In this document: one piece after another, positions 54,409 through 63,540 of the stretch | Layout: the number at the start of each line of letters is the position of its first letter | Numbering within the stretch: the first letter of the stretch is position 1 | Notes under the pieces: generated by a model | The model's database searches: none | Seen by the model: only the letters and a program-made list of their open reading frames with translations | What the model was told of the DNA's origin: nothing | Assembly: GCF_003574655.1 (NCBI RefSeq) | Contig: NZ_QNUM01000002.1 | Coordinates: 620,001-684,000 of the forward strand | Direction of reading: 5' to 3' | From: Cohaesibacter haloalkalitolerans | GTDB taxonomy: Bacteria > Pseudomonadota > Alphaproteobacteria > Rhizobiales > Cohaesibacteraceae | DNA: 64,000 nt | Position numbers and translations under genes: made by a program

Positions 54409-55444
54409 ATGTTACAGATGCGGCGTGATATGATATTGTTATCAAATTACGCCACCCTTCTCCCGTTGGTCACCATGCATCACTTTCTAATCATTGTTCC
54501 TGATAGCAGTGTCCTGTTTGAAGCAGCAGGCATTATCGACATTTTATCTCAGGCCAAGGCTGTCCTTACGTCTTCGGATAAGGAAGCAGTTTATTCCTGC
54601 GAAATCGCATCCTGTGATTCCCATCACATTGTTCGAGGACGATCCGGGATGGCTATCCTCGCAGACCGGTGCCTCGCAGACCTCTCTCCCGAGAGCCAAT
54701 ATGATACTCTGCTCGTTACCAGCCGTGGTTTGGGCAGTGAGCAGCAGGATATGGTCGTCGATTGGCTGCATCAGGCTGCGGCAAATGCCAAACGCATCAT
54801 TTCCATCTGCGGTGGGGCCTTCCTGCTGGCGAAGGCAGGCCTTCTTGATGGCCGCAAGGCGACAACACATTGGCAAATGCTGGACAAGCTGCAGCAAGAA
54901 TTCCCTGCGGTTCAGGTGCAGCGAGGACCAATCTATGTGCAGGACGGTCCGGTCTGGACGTCTGCCGGTGTCACCGCCGGTTTTGACCTCATCCTTGCAA
55001 TCATCGAACAGGACTGCGGGACAAGCATTGCGCGTCAGGTGGCACAGAAATTTGTCATGTATTTGCGTCGCCCCGGCGGACAGCTGCAATTCAGTGAAGC
55101 CATCACGCCTTCCAGAAAAGGCAATGGGCTTGTTTCTGATCTTGAAAGCTGGATCGTTGCAGACCTGACCCGGGATTTGTCGGTCGAAGCGTTGGCTTGC
55201 CGAGCAGCAATGAGCCCACGCAATTTTTCACGTGTTTTTACCCGTGAGGCAGGCATGTCCCCCGCAAGATTTGTGGAAGAGCAGCGGCTGGCGCTTGCCC
55301 GACTTATGCTGGAGCAAAGCGCTGAAAATCTGGACGTCATAGCGCAGAAAACCGGCCTGGGGAATGGCCTCAATCTGCGCCGCGTTTTTGAACGGCGCCT
55401 GCAGCTTACTCCGACCGAATATCGGCAGCGGTTTGGATCTGTCA

Positions 55445-55455
<11 letters not shown>
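54409..55455 (+). CDS. GlxA-family AraC-type transcriptional regulator
   Basis: The 348-residue regulator has an N-terminal DJ-1/PfpI-like domain (HHFLIIVPDSSVLFEAAGII, then SICGGAFLLAKAGLLDGRKA) and two C-terminal AraC-type helix-turn-helices (LSVEALACRAAMSPRNFSRV, LDVIAQKTGLGNGLNLRRVF). In GlxA relatives the first domain binds a small metabolite. I start at ATG 54409 because GGAGGA stands just before; the frame is open to 54220. It lies after the biosynthetic operon by 206 bases and before GAPDH, and its stop codon is inside an inverted repeat, so it probably controls gap, itself or the operon. Confidence 0.85.
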
Positions 55456-56561
<1,106 letters not shown>

Positions 56562-56582
56562 TTGGCCTTGCAATACTACAGG

Positions 56583-56618
56583 CCCCTTCCACTCGACGGT
56601 CAGGGCGAATGGAAGGGG
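56583..56618. terminator. Hairpin between convergent gap and fucU
   Basis: CCCCTTCCA (56583-56591) and TGGAAGGGG (56610-56618) form a perfect 9-pair stem with an 18-base loop, 21 bases after the gap stop. No U-run follows, so it may be a weak terminator or an mRNA end stabiliser for either convergent gene. Confidence 0.42.
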
Positions 56619-56655
56619 TGACGTCATGAAACGGCCAAGGTTTCAGAAAACCGGC

Positions 56656-57084
56656 TCAGGAGGTGACAACGCCCTTACGAAGGATGAGGCTGCCAAATTT
56701 CCTTCTCTCACCAGTCCTCAGTATGAGAATGGCATTGGACGAGCGTTCGTAAAAATCAGCCTTTTTCAATGGCGAAATGTCAAAGCCAGGCTCATATTTG
56801 TCGATAATCTCTTGATATTTTTCGCAAATCTCCGGCACCTCTGAGGGATTGTCGACAACTTCCATTCGAAACACCGAGTGCTCAACGCGCGTATCAAGAG
56901 GGAAATATTTCATGATTCCCTCTACCACCAGGGCGGCATCCGTCCCGGGGAATTCCATATGGTCAGGTCCGCGAGTTGCTGCCGGGAAATTGGCATCAGC
57001 AACTACGATTTCGTCTCCATGGCCCATTTTGGACAAAACGGCCAGCAGATCGGAAGACAGGATCGGATCGATATTCTTCAGCAT
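56656..57084 (-). CDS. RbsD/FucU-family sugar mutarotase
   Basis: The 142-residue protein has the family start LSKMGHGDEIVVADANFPA, with His22 as the presumed catalytic residue, and VLRTG-like ILILRTGERRKFGSLILRKG at the end. It exchanges alpha and beta forms of a sugar (fucose or ribose in known cases), helping uptake. GGGAG lies before the start. It is the last gene of a minus-strand operon with TRAP transporter, SDR and GntR genes, which suggests the imported compound is a sugar or sugar derivative. Confidence 0.88.
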   Translation of the reverse strand: MLKNIDPILSSDLLAVLSKMGHGDEIVVADANFPAATRGPDHMEFPGTDAALVVEGIMKYFPLDTRVEHSVFRMEVVDNPSEVPEICEKYQEIIDKYEPGFDISPLKKADFYERSSNAILILRTGERRKFGSLILRKGVVTS

Positions 57085-57161
57085 TTAGTGAACTCCCTTT
57101 GTTTTTCACCCCGAGATGGGGTCATAAAGAGGTGGCACAGGTTTCCTCCGAGGACCGTTCC

Positions 57162-58025
57162 TCAAACGGCATTGTGCGCCATCACGTTTTCCTTTCCGAT
57201 CGTCAGGACGGCTTTACAAGCTTCCGTCGCTGCAATCGGATTTCGGCTGATAATCGCGTCATAGATAGCCTTGTGAGCCTGCCAGCACATTTCATCATGA
57301 GCATCAAAGCTGGAAATTCTGAAACTGGCGTTGAAGGCGGGAGCCAGCAAACGCCCAAATGGCCAGAACAATTCATTGCCAGATGCTATATAGATTGCTT
57401 CATGAAACTGGAGGTCAGCCCTTACCCATGCACCAAGATCATCAAAGCCTTCGCGCATATTTGTCAGGGCAGTATGGAGAGCATTCAGATCTTCAAGCGA
57501 TGCGTTTTGGGCAGCGAGAGAACAGGCAACGGGCTCGATGGAAAATCTCAGTATACTGAGCTTCTCCAAAAACGAAGCCACGTCACCACTGGCCAGTTGC
57601 CATTCCAAAACCAGAGGGTCAAAGAAATTCCAGAATTTTCTTTCGTTGACGACTGTGCCAGTCCTCGATCGGGTCGTTATGAGACCCTTAGCCGAAATCA
57701 GCTTCAGACCTTCCCGCAAGGCGGTACGACTGACCTTGTAGGCCGCGCAAAGATCCGCCTCATGTGGAAGGGTCGTCCCTGGAGCAACCTGGCCGTTGAT
57801 GATCTTGATAGCAAGATCTTCTGCAATCAGCCCCTGAAGACCGTTTATCATCTGAGAAGCCTCAAGCCTTATAGGCCCTGAAATCTCAGCTTTGATTTCG
57901 GACATTTCCCGCACAGGTTCAAATCTAACCAACGTTGGATTTTTTTCGCCTAGTAGAATTTCCAACTTTGATCCTCTCTGCCAGAGCCTGGCGTTTAACG
58001 TTGACGACGTCGTTTGGCTTTCCAT
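57162..58025 (-). CDS. FadR/FCD-family GntR transcriptional regulator
   Basis: The 287-residue regulator has a winged-helix domain (TLPHEADLCAAYKVSRTALR, EGLKLISAKGLITTRSRTGT) and a C-terminal FCD domain (WVRADLQFHEAIYIASGNEL). FCD proteins bind carboxylate metabolites at a metal and often repress uptake operons. A long N-terminal tail (about 58 residues) is unusual; MSEIKAEI at 57905 is an alternative start. It lies 14 bases after the SDR gene, in the TRAP operon, and probably binds the TGT-N3-ACA repeats at 61677-61734. Confidence 0.85.
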   Translation of the reverse strand: MESQTTSSTLNARLWQRGSKLEILLGEKNPTLVRFEPVREMSEIKAEISGPIRLEASQMINGLQGLIAEDLAIKIINGQVAPGTTLPHEADLCAAYKVSRTALREGLKLISAKGLITTRSRTGTVVNERKFWNFFDPLVLEWQLASGDVASFLEKLSILRFSIEPVACSLAAQNASLEDLNALHTALTNMREGFDDLGAWVRADLQFHEAIYIASGNELFWPFGRLLAPAFNASFRISSFDAHDEMCWQAHKAIYDAIISRNPIAATEACKAVLTIGKENVMAHNAV

Positions 58026-58039
58026 ACGCCGGTTATCAA

Positions 58040-58789
58040 TCAGGCGACGATCCGGACACCCATCCCGCCGTCGATTGCGACCGTTTCACCGGTAATAAAG
58101 CCGTTCCTGATCAGTTCCAGAGACATCGAAGCGACATCTTCCGGGGTCCCTTCTCTGCCGACGAGAATTCGATCGTTTATATTATGCATGCGGGCTTCTT
58201 CAGACATCCCGGCGTGAAAATCCGTTCTGATGATGCCTGGCGCAATGGCATTGATACGAATTCCCTCTTTGGCATGATCTACCGCGAGCGCACGGCATAG
58301 CTGAGGAAGAGCCCCCTTGACGGTCTGATAGGCAACGGAATTCGGGCATCCGCGGAAGCCAGCAACCGATGAAACCAGCAAGACCGCGCCCCCCTCCTTT
58401 GCCAATGATTGATAGCTGGCACGGAAGAGATGATATATAGAGTGGATGTGGATATCAAAAGCGTCTTTCCAGTCATCTTCAGATATATCAAGAATTCGCC
58501 CTCCTGCCGGCCCGCCAGCCGAGTGAACAAGGACATCAAGCCTGCCATATTTCTGCAGAACAGACGCGACTGTCTTTTCTGCATTCTCACGCCCTTTGAC
58601 GTCTATGAAGATCGGCAGGACCGCGCCCAGAGACGACAGTTCAGAAATTTTCGCCCTGGCGCTTTCATTGTCCGTTCTGCCAGTGACAGCAACCATGGCT
58701 CCTTCCAGCAGGAGTTGTTTGGCAATCTCTGCGCCAATTCCTCGCGTACCGCCGGTAATGAGCGCAACTTTTCCTTTTAGATTGTACAT
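58040..58789 (-). CDS. Short-chain dehydrogenase/reductase
   Basis: The 249-residue classical SDR binds NAD(P) by GGTRGIGAEIAKQLLLEG and has the Ser of VSSVAG, and YQTVKG as the active YxxxK pair, with a final GITGETVAIDGGMGV-type end (GFITGETVAIDGGMGV). It probably oxidises the compound brought in by the TRAP transporter. AGGAAAGTAGA precedes the ATG. The gap to the TRAP gene upstream is 18 bases, so they share one transcript. Confidence 0.9.
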   Translation of the reverse strand: MYNLKGKVALITGGTRGIGAEIAKQLLLEGAMVAVTGRTDNESARAKISELSSLGAVLPIFIDVKGRENAEKTVASVLQKYGRLDVLVHSAGGPAGGRILDISEDDWKDAFDIHIHSIYHLFRASYQSLAKEGGAVLLVSSVAGFRGCPNSVAYQTVKGALPQLCRALAVDHAKEGIRINAIAPGIIRTDFHAGMSEEARMHNINDRILVGREGTPEDVASMSLELIRNGFITGETVAIDGGMGVRIVA

Positions 58790-58807
58790 TCTACTTTCCT
58801 ATTTTGG

Positions 58808-60097
58808 CTAACCTAATGCCCAGTTGGGAATAAATGCTGCTACAGGCTCGAAGAAGATAACGAGGAGCAGCACAGCGACTTCTGTCAGAATGAAGGGCCA
58901 GACATAGCGCACAGTGTCCATGAAGTGCGTTTTCGCGATGGAGGTCGTGACAAAGAGCAAGGCTGCCATCGGAGGCGTGGTCGATCCGATCTGGTTGGCC
59001 ATCACCATGACCAGCCCGAGCTGGAATGGATCAATCTGGTAAACCTGGCCGATATACACGGCGACAGGAACAAACACGATCAGGACTGACGTTGGCTCAA
59101 CAAACATCGTCAGGACGAGCATGACTGCCGCCAAGATCAGCATCACACCGATCGGGCTGCTGGCAGCTCCCGTTACATATCCAAGCACGACGTCGTTGAA
59201 TTCCAGATAGGTGAGCAACCACCCCAAAGTGCCCGCGACGGCAATAATCCCGGACACCATTGCAGTCGTTACCGCAGCGTCAACGAGTATCTTCACCATA
59301 TCCTTGATGCTGATGGTGCGGTACACGAAGAAGCTAATTACGAATGCATAGATACAGCATGCAACACCAGCTTCCGTGGCGGTAAAGATCCCGCCCAGAA
59401 TGCCGCCGACGATGATCACGGGAGCGATCAGGGCGGACCAGACCCGCGTAGCGGAGGTGAATACGGCCCTGATGCTGAACTTGCCATGCTTTTCGCGAAG
59501 TTCAGGATATTTGGGCAGATAGGTCTGCCCCTTGATCGTCAGCATCAGGGAAAGCCCGACGAGCACGCCTGGAATAATGCCCGCCAGGAAAAGCCCCCCG
59601 ATGGAGACCTGTGCCATGGCACCGTAGATGACCATGATCATGCTCGGAGGGATAATCGCCCCGATGGTGCCGGACGTTGCGATTAACGCGGCACAATATC
59701 CGGGCTTATATCCGACCTTTTTCATGGTCGGGATCAAGATGGAGCTGATTGCAGAGGCATCAGCGACCGACGAGCCGGAAATGCCGGCAAACACCATCGA
59801 CGAGACAACGGCCACATGCGCCAACCCCGCCTTGAAATGGCCGACCAGGGCCTGTGCGAACTGAACCAGCCGCGCGCTGATTCCCCCTCGCGCCATGATT
59901 GACCCGGCGAGAATGAAGTATGGCAAGGCCAATAGGGTGAACGAATTCAGCTGCGCAAACATCTTCTGGGGGAACAGGGCGAGGACCAGACCATCCGTTC
60001 CGATAACTCCCATGAACCCGGCAGCCGCAACAGCCAGAATAACCGGCAAGCCTGCCAAAATCAGCAGGAGAAGAAGCAGGATCAAAATACCGATCAT
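58808..60097 (-). CDS. dctM: TRAP transporter large permease, DctM
   Basis: The 429-residue permease has about twelve membrane helices and the family pattern MSSMVFAGISGSSVADASAI, STMKKVGYKPGYCAALIATSG in part as KVGYKPGYCAALIATSG, then PPSMIMVIYGAMAQVSIGGL. It is the sodium-driven transport channel of the TRAP system. It overlaps dctQ by 4 bases, so translation is coupled. The substrate depends on DctP. Confidence 0.93.
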   Translation of the reverse strand: MIGILILLLLLLILAGLPVILAVAAAGFMGVIGTDGLVLALFPQKMFAQLNSFTLLALPYFILAGSIMARGGISARLVQFAQALVGHFKAGLAHVAVVSSMVFAGISGSSVADASAISSILIPTMKKVGYKPGYCAALIATSGTIGAIIPPSMIMVIYGAMAQVSIGGLFLAGIIPGVLVGLSLMLTIKGQTYLPKYPELREKHGKFSIRAVFTSATRVWSALIAPVIIVGGILGGIFTATEAGVACCIYAFVISFFVYRTISIKDMVKILVDAAVTTAMVSGIIAVAGTLGWLLTYLEFNDVVLGYVTGAASSPIGVMLILAAVMLVLTMFVEPTSVLIVFVPVAVYIGQVYQIDPFQLGLVMVMANQIGSTTPPMAALLFVTTSIAKTHFMDTVRYVWPFILTEVAVLLLVIFFEPVAAFIPNWALG

Positions 60098-60582
60098 AGC
60101 TCAACTCCCGTGTCCAGAAGATTCAGGCGGAACAGAATTCTGCGGATGCATACAAACAGCAGATAGGCTCCACCGAACACCAGACCCAGATAGGGCCAGC
60201 GCATTGAGATCTCCAATCCTGGAGAGGTCTGGAAGGCCGCAACCTCGGAGATGCGCCATGCCAATACGATAAGGCACAAGGCAAACCCGCCCCACATCAG
60301 TTCCACCGTCATGCGGAAAGTCGGAGCAACAAACCGCTCAGGATAGACATTTGAAAACATGTCCATAGCGATGAGGGACCCCTTTCTGTACCCGACAGGA
60401 ATTGCGAGAAACACAATCCAGATATGGCCGTAAATTTGCAGCTCTTCAGTCCAGCTCAAGGATTCGTTGAGAATGAAGCGATTGAATATCTGGAGCGCTC
60501 CCACCAGGACGATTACTGCAAATATGATCGCGATAAGATACTCGACGCTTCTGTCGATTAATCTTGACAGATACTTTGTCAT
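60094..60582 (-). CDS. dctQ: TRAP transporter small permease, DctQ
   Basis: The 162-residue protein has four membrane helices with the family pattern LIAIIFAVIVLVGALQIFNR, WTEELQIYGHIWIVFLAIPV and GSLIAMDMFSN. It links DctP to DctM. ATG 60582 is chosen; a GTG at 60594 would add four residues. It sits between dctP (gap about 70 bases) and dctM (overlap 4). Confidence 0.9.
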   Translation of the reverse strand: MTKYLSRLIDRSVEYLIAIIFAVIVLVGALQIFNRFILNESLSWTEELQIYGHIWIVFLAIPVGYRKGSLIAMDMFSNVYPERFVAPTFRMTVELMWGGFALCLIVLAWRISEVAAFQTSPGLEISMRWPYLGLVFGGAYLLFVCIRRILFRLNLLDTGVEL

Positions 60583-60653
60583 TTTCCTGATCACTCATTG
60601 TGTGAGATCGAAGAGGGGCGCCAACGCGCCCCTGGCGATTGAAGCGATCGTCT

Positions 60654-61640
60654 TTATTGAGCGCGGATTTCTTCAAGAAGATCCGTGGCTCCGAGTTCTT
60701 TTGCCAACTCGTCCTGTACGGATGCGGCTGCTTTCTGGAATGAACTGGTATCAATCTCGGTGACTGTCACACCATTCTCCTTCAAGGCAGCAAGGGCCTC
60801 ATTCTCTCGCTGTGGAGCAAGAGCCCGGACAACGTCAGATGCCAGTTTTGCGCCCTTCTGAACCACATCCTTGTCCAGATCGGACAGCTTGTTCCACTCC
60901 ATCTTGGACATGACGAGAAACGTCGGATCAAGCATATGCTTGGTCAGTGTCAGATGAGAGGCCACCTCATAAAACTTGCCGGTCAGGATCGTGGCTGCCG
61001 TGTGTTCAAAGCCATCGAGAACACCACTTTCAAGCGATGTGTAGATTTCGCCGTAGTTCATTGGAGTGGCGTTCGCGCCCATCGAATTGACCGAAGCAAC
61101 GAAAACCTTGTTGGGAATAGTTCTGATTTTCAGCCCCTTCAGGTCTTCCGGAGAATTGATGGCCTTTTTTGCCGTTGCGACATGGCGATAGCCCCAACTG
61201 TCGCCATAGGAAAGCACCTTGAAGCCAATCTTGTCCATGTCGGCAGCCAGGGACTTTCCCACCTCACCGTCGAAGACACGATGGACATGATCATAGTCCT
61301 TCCAGATGAATGGCAAGCCTGCCACGCCGATCTCGGCGTTGAACGATGCATACTCGCCAAGACCACCAACTGTAACCGAAGCCCCCGACCCCAGCTGCAT
61401 AGCTTCAATCACGTCTCTCATTTGACCCAGCGAGCTGCTCGGAAAGACCTTGGCTTCCAGTGTGTTGGAGTTCGAGTTGATGTAATTGGCAAAAGTCCAG
61501 GCATACATTTGCTGATCCGTGCCAAGATCGTTTGCGCCTGAATGGGCAATCCTGATGACGTGTTTGTCGTCCGCCTGTGCGCCAAACGCAGCGAAGATCA
61601 GCGCTGCGGCGGCTAAAGTGAATAGCTTTCCGTTTCTCAT
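60654..61640 (-). CDS. dctP: TRAP transporter solute-binding protein, DctP family
   Basis: The 328-residue periplasmic protein has a signal peptide (LFTLAAAALIFAAFGAQA) and DctP-type motifs: VIRIAHSGANDLGTDQQMYA, SSLGQMRDVIEAMQLGSGA, a conserved arginine in LKIRTIPNKVFVASVNSMGA that binds an organic acid group, and PMNYGEIYTSLESGVLDGFE. GGGAGGA stands 5 bases before ATG 61640, so I reject the open frame to 61691. It is the first gene of the operon; the substrate is probably a sugar acid or similar carboxylate. Confidence 0.92.
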   Translation of the reverse strand: MRNGKLFTLAAAALIFAAFGAQADDKHVIRIAHSGANDLGTDQQMYAWTFANYINSNSNTLEAKVFPSSSLGQMRDVIEAMQLGSGASVTVGGLGEYASFNAEIGVAGLPFIWKDYDHVHRVFDGEVGKSLAADMDKIGFKVLSYGDSWGYRHVATAKKAINSPEDLKGLKIRTIPNKVFVASVNSMGANATPMNYGEIYTSLESGVLDGFEHTAATILTGKFYEVASHLTLTKHMLDPTFLVMSKMEWNKLSDLDKDVVQKGAKLASDVVRALAPQRENEALAALKENGVTVTEIDTSSFQKAAASVQDELAKELGATDLLEEIRAQ

Positions 61641-61676
61641 AATTTCCTCCCGTTTAACCGACACAAAAAATCCATC

Positions 61677-61734
61677 CCAATTTTGTGTCATACATTAACT
61701 TCCTTGCAATCATTAGTGTATGACACAAAATTGG
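61677..61734. promoter_or_regulatory. Operator with two perfect inverted arms upstream of dctP
   Basis: CCAATTTTGTGTCATACA (61677-61694) and its exact reverse complement TGTATGACACAAAATTGG (61717-61734) are 18-base arms. Each arm also contains a FadR-type TGT-N3-ACA word (TGTCATACA, TGTATGACA), with centres 31 bases apart, three turns of DNA. A third, weaker TGTATGATT lies at 61782. It lies between dctP and the divergent GNAT gene and is the likely site of the GntR regulator encoded in the same operon. Confidence 0.75.
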
Positions 61735-61911
61735 ATTCTTCCAATGAAAATTACTATTTTTAATCAGAAAATATATTTTTGTGTATGATTTATTTGTTTT
61801 CTCTATCAAATCAACCAGATATCACCGGTCGAGAACTGGCCTCCCGTTGCGGAATTGAATAGGATTGCGCGTTTCGTTTGATCCGAGGGAAACTGACAGA
61901 GAGGAAATGTT

Positions 61912-62454
61912 TTGGTTATCAAGAGCGAGATCTGGACAATACGAGCATTCTCCCAATCAGACTCTGATGCGGTTGCAGACCTATTCATCAGGATCAACCG
62001 GCTGCTGGCGCCAAAGGAAATGGAGGCAGCATTCGAGGCCTATATCCAGAGGTCACTCAAAGAGGAGATAAGTCGCATAGACGATTACTACTCCGAGCAT
62101 TGCGGCCTTTTTTACGTTGCGGAGGCATCTGGCCCACTATGCGGAATGTTTGGCCTCGAAAGCGCTGGCGAGGGGGCGATGGAGCTTCGACGCATGTATG
62201 TTGCACCTGAGGCTCGCGGCCAGGGTCTTGGTCGTTTGCTTCTGGCGAAAGCCGAGACGTTGGCATTGGAAGCAGGGTGCTTCAAACTCAAACTGAGCAC
62301 CTCCGAAATCCAGAAGGCTGCCCTGTCGCTCTATCGATCAGCTGGCTACACTTTGGTTGCTGAAGAGATTGCACAATCCGCAACACTGAAGACTGTTGGC
62401 GGCAATATCCGGCGCTTTTACTTTGAGAAGGACCTGACGGTCAAAGGGCAATGA
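61912..62454 (+). CDS. GNAT-family N-acetyltransferase
   Basis: The 180-residue protein has the acetyl-CoA pattern MYVAPEARGQGLGRLLLAKA and LYRSAGYTLVAEEIAQSATL. The acceptor is unknown. The start is TTG at 61912, supported by GAGAGG about eight bases before; the ATG at 61908 is in another frame. It is divergent from dctP and may share the 61677-61734 operator region. Confidence 0.8.
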   Translation: MVIKSEIWTIRAFSQSDSDAVADLFIRINRLLAPKEMEAAFEAYIQRSLKEEISRIDDYYSEHCGLFYVAEASGPLCGMFGLESAGEGAMELRRMYVAPEARGQGLGRLLLAKAETLALEAGCFKLKLSTSEIQKAALSLYRSAGYTLVAEEIAQSATLKTVGGNIRRFYFEKDLTVKGQ

Positions 62455-62494
62455 AACAGACACGGTGCGTCCAGCCTGATGCAAAGAGCTGCGG

Positions 62495-62992
62495 TTAAAG
62501 CCGTTTCTCGATTTCTGACACGGCATCTACAACGCTCAATGCCGTGGTGTCGAGCTTTAGATCTGCTGTTGCCCAAGGCGTGTAGTCTCGAGCAAGCACC
62601 TGTTGCCAGCCAGGCTTGTTGAGGCCGGGCACATCCATCTCACGGTCTTCCACTCGCATCTGGTGCATGGCTAGGTCAGAGCAATGCGTTTCGACACCCA
62701 GCAATCTTGCTCCGGCCCGGGTTGCGGCATCAAAGAATATCTGGCGGGTTATGTCCCAAGGATTCACACAGTCGATGATCGTTGTGTGCCCCAGCTGAAG
62801 GTTGGAAGCAGCCAATGCCGCTGCTATGTGATAGCTTTCAGGGCCGATATCCCGATCGGGGTCAAGGTTCCAGATCGCAGCGTCAATCTCATCAATCCGG
62901 AGGTAAACCGCTCCGGTTGCGATCGAGAGAGCCTGTGCAATCGTGCTCTTACCGGTCCCCGGCAATCCTGCAAACGAGATGAGAACGGCCAA
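62495..62992 (-). CDS. Small AAA-type P-loop kinase-like ATPase
   Basis: The 165-residue protein starts with Walker A AGLPGTGKSTIAQAL and a second site VYLRIDEIDAAIW, then LGHTTIIDCVNPWDITRQIF and the lid HCSDLAMHQMRVEDREMDVP. It looks like a kinase of small molecules in the shikimate/gluconate group or similar. The substrate is not known. It is convergent with GNAT with a 40-base gap. Confidence 0.78.
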   Translation of the reverse strand: MAVLISFAGLPGTGKSTIAQALSIATGAVYLRIDEIDAAIWNLDPDRDIGPESYHIAAALAASNLQLGHTTIIDCVNPWDITRQIFFDAATRAGARLLGVETHCSDLAMHQMRVEDREMDVPGLNKPGWQQVLARDYTPWATADLKLDTTALSVVDAVSEIEKRL

Positions 62993-63097
62993 ACGCGCAC
63001 CTCAGTACTATTGTTGTTGTGGTCTTATAGGGCAGCATTCTACTATACGGAGAGAGACGTCTGGTCCGCAGAGCACGAAAAACCTCAGAACAAGTCG

Positions 63098-63131
63098 TGA
63101 AAACTTCTCTGAAAACTTTTTGAAAACCGCC
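63098..63131. repeat. Three imperfect tandem copies of TGAAAACTTnn
   Basis: TGAAAACTTCTC, TGAAAACTTTT and TGAAAACCGCC follow one another directly. The array lies between the kinase and tRNA-Gly genes. It is short and may be chance. Confidence 0.35.
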
Positions 63132-63176
63132 TTACTTCTAAAGGCGAAAATCACATCCAACTCATTGAAAAATAGA

Positions 63177-63250
63177 TGGAGCGGGTGAAGGGAATCGAAC
63201 CCTCGTCGTAAGCTTGGGAAGCTTCTGCTCTACCATTGAGCTACACCCGC
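63177..63250 (-). tRNA. tRNA-Gly (anticodon CCC)
   Basis: The 74-base gene on the minus strand includes an encoded CCA end. The cloverleaf has the D-arm word GTAGCTCAATGGTAGAGC, anticodon loop TTCCCAA giving anticodon CCC, and T-arm GGTTCGATTCCC. The acceptor stem GCGGGTG/CACCCGC is fully paired. One anticodon-stem end pair (G-A) is not Watson-Crick. Anticodon CCC reads GGG. Confidence 0.93.
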
Positions 63251-63540
63251 GTCTGGCTATCCCTTATATGAGGACGCCTCAGGATAGAGTGTATCTATCA
63301 TATTGAGCCATTTGCTCAAGATGGAGGAAGCGGTTTTTTGTCACTTTTTTGACGGCGCGAACAGATTTCTCATCAACGGCTTGGCCTCTGGCTGCCTGCT
63401 ATCGAGTGGGCCGCATGTGACATAACAGAAAATACTGAGCACACCTTCGCCTTTTCATCTTGAAAAAGCCCGTCAATCACCCAATCTCTGGCCTTTGAAC
63501 ATTGCCTTTTCAACCATCGATTCTACAGGACCCTCAGGGC
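63251..63540. other. Intergenic region, nothing supported
   Basis: About 290 bases between the tRNA and the ion channel gene, without a supported ORF or hairpin. A TTTTTTGTCAC stretch near 63333 is AT-rich. The promoter of the channel gene is probably here, and that of the tRNA just to the left end of it. Confidence 0.4.

Noticed and set aside
63177-63250. tRNA-Gly as an integration site for a genomic island
   Set aside because: I looked for a second copy of its 3' end in the window and for an integrase gene and saw neither.
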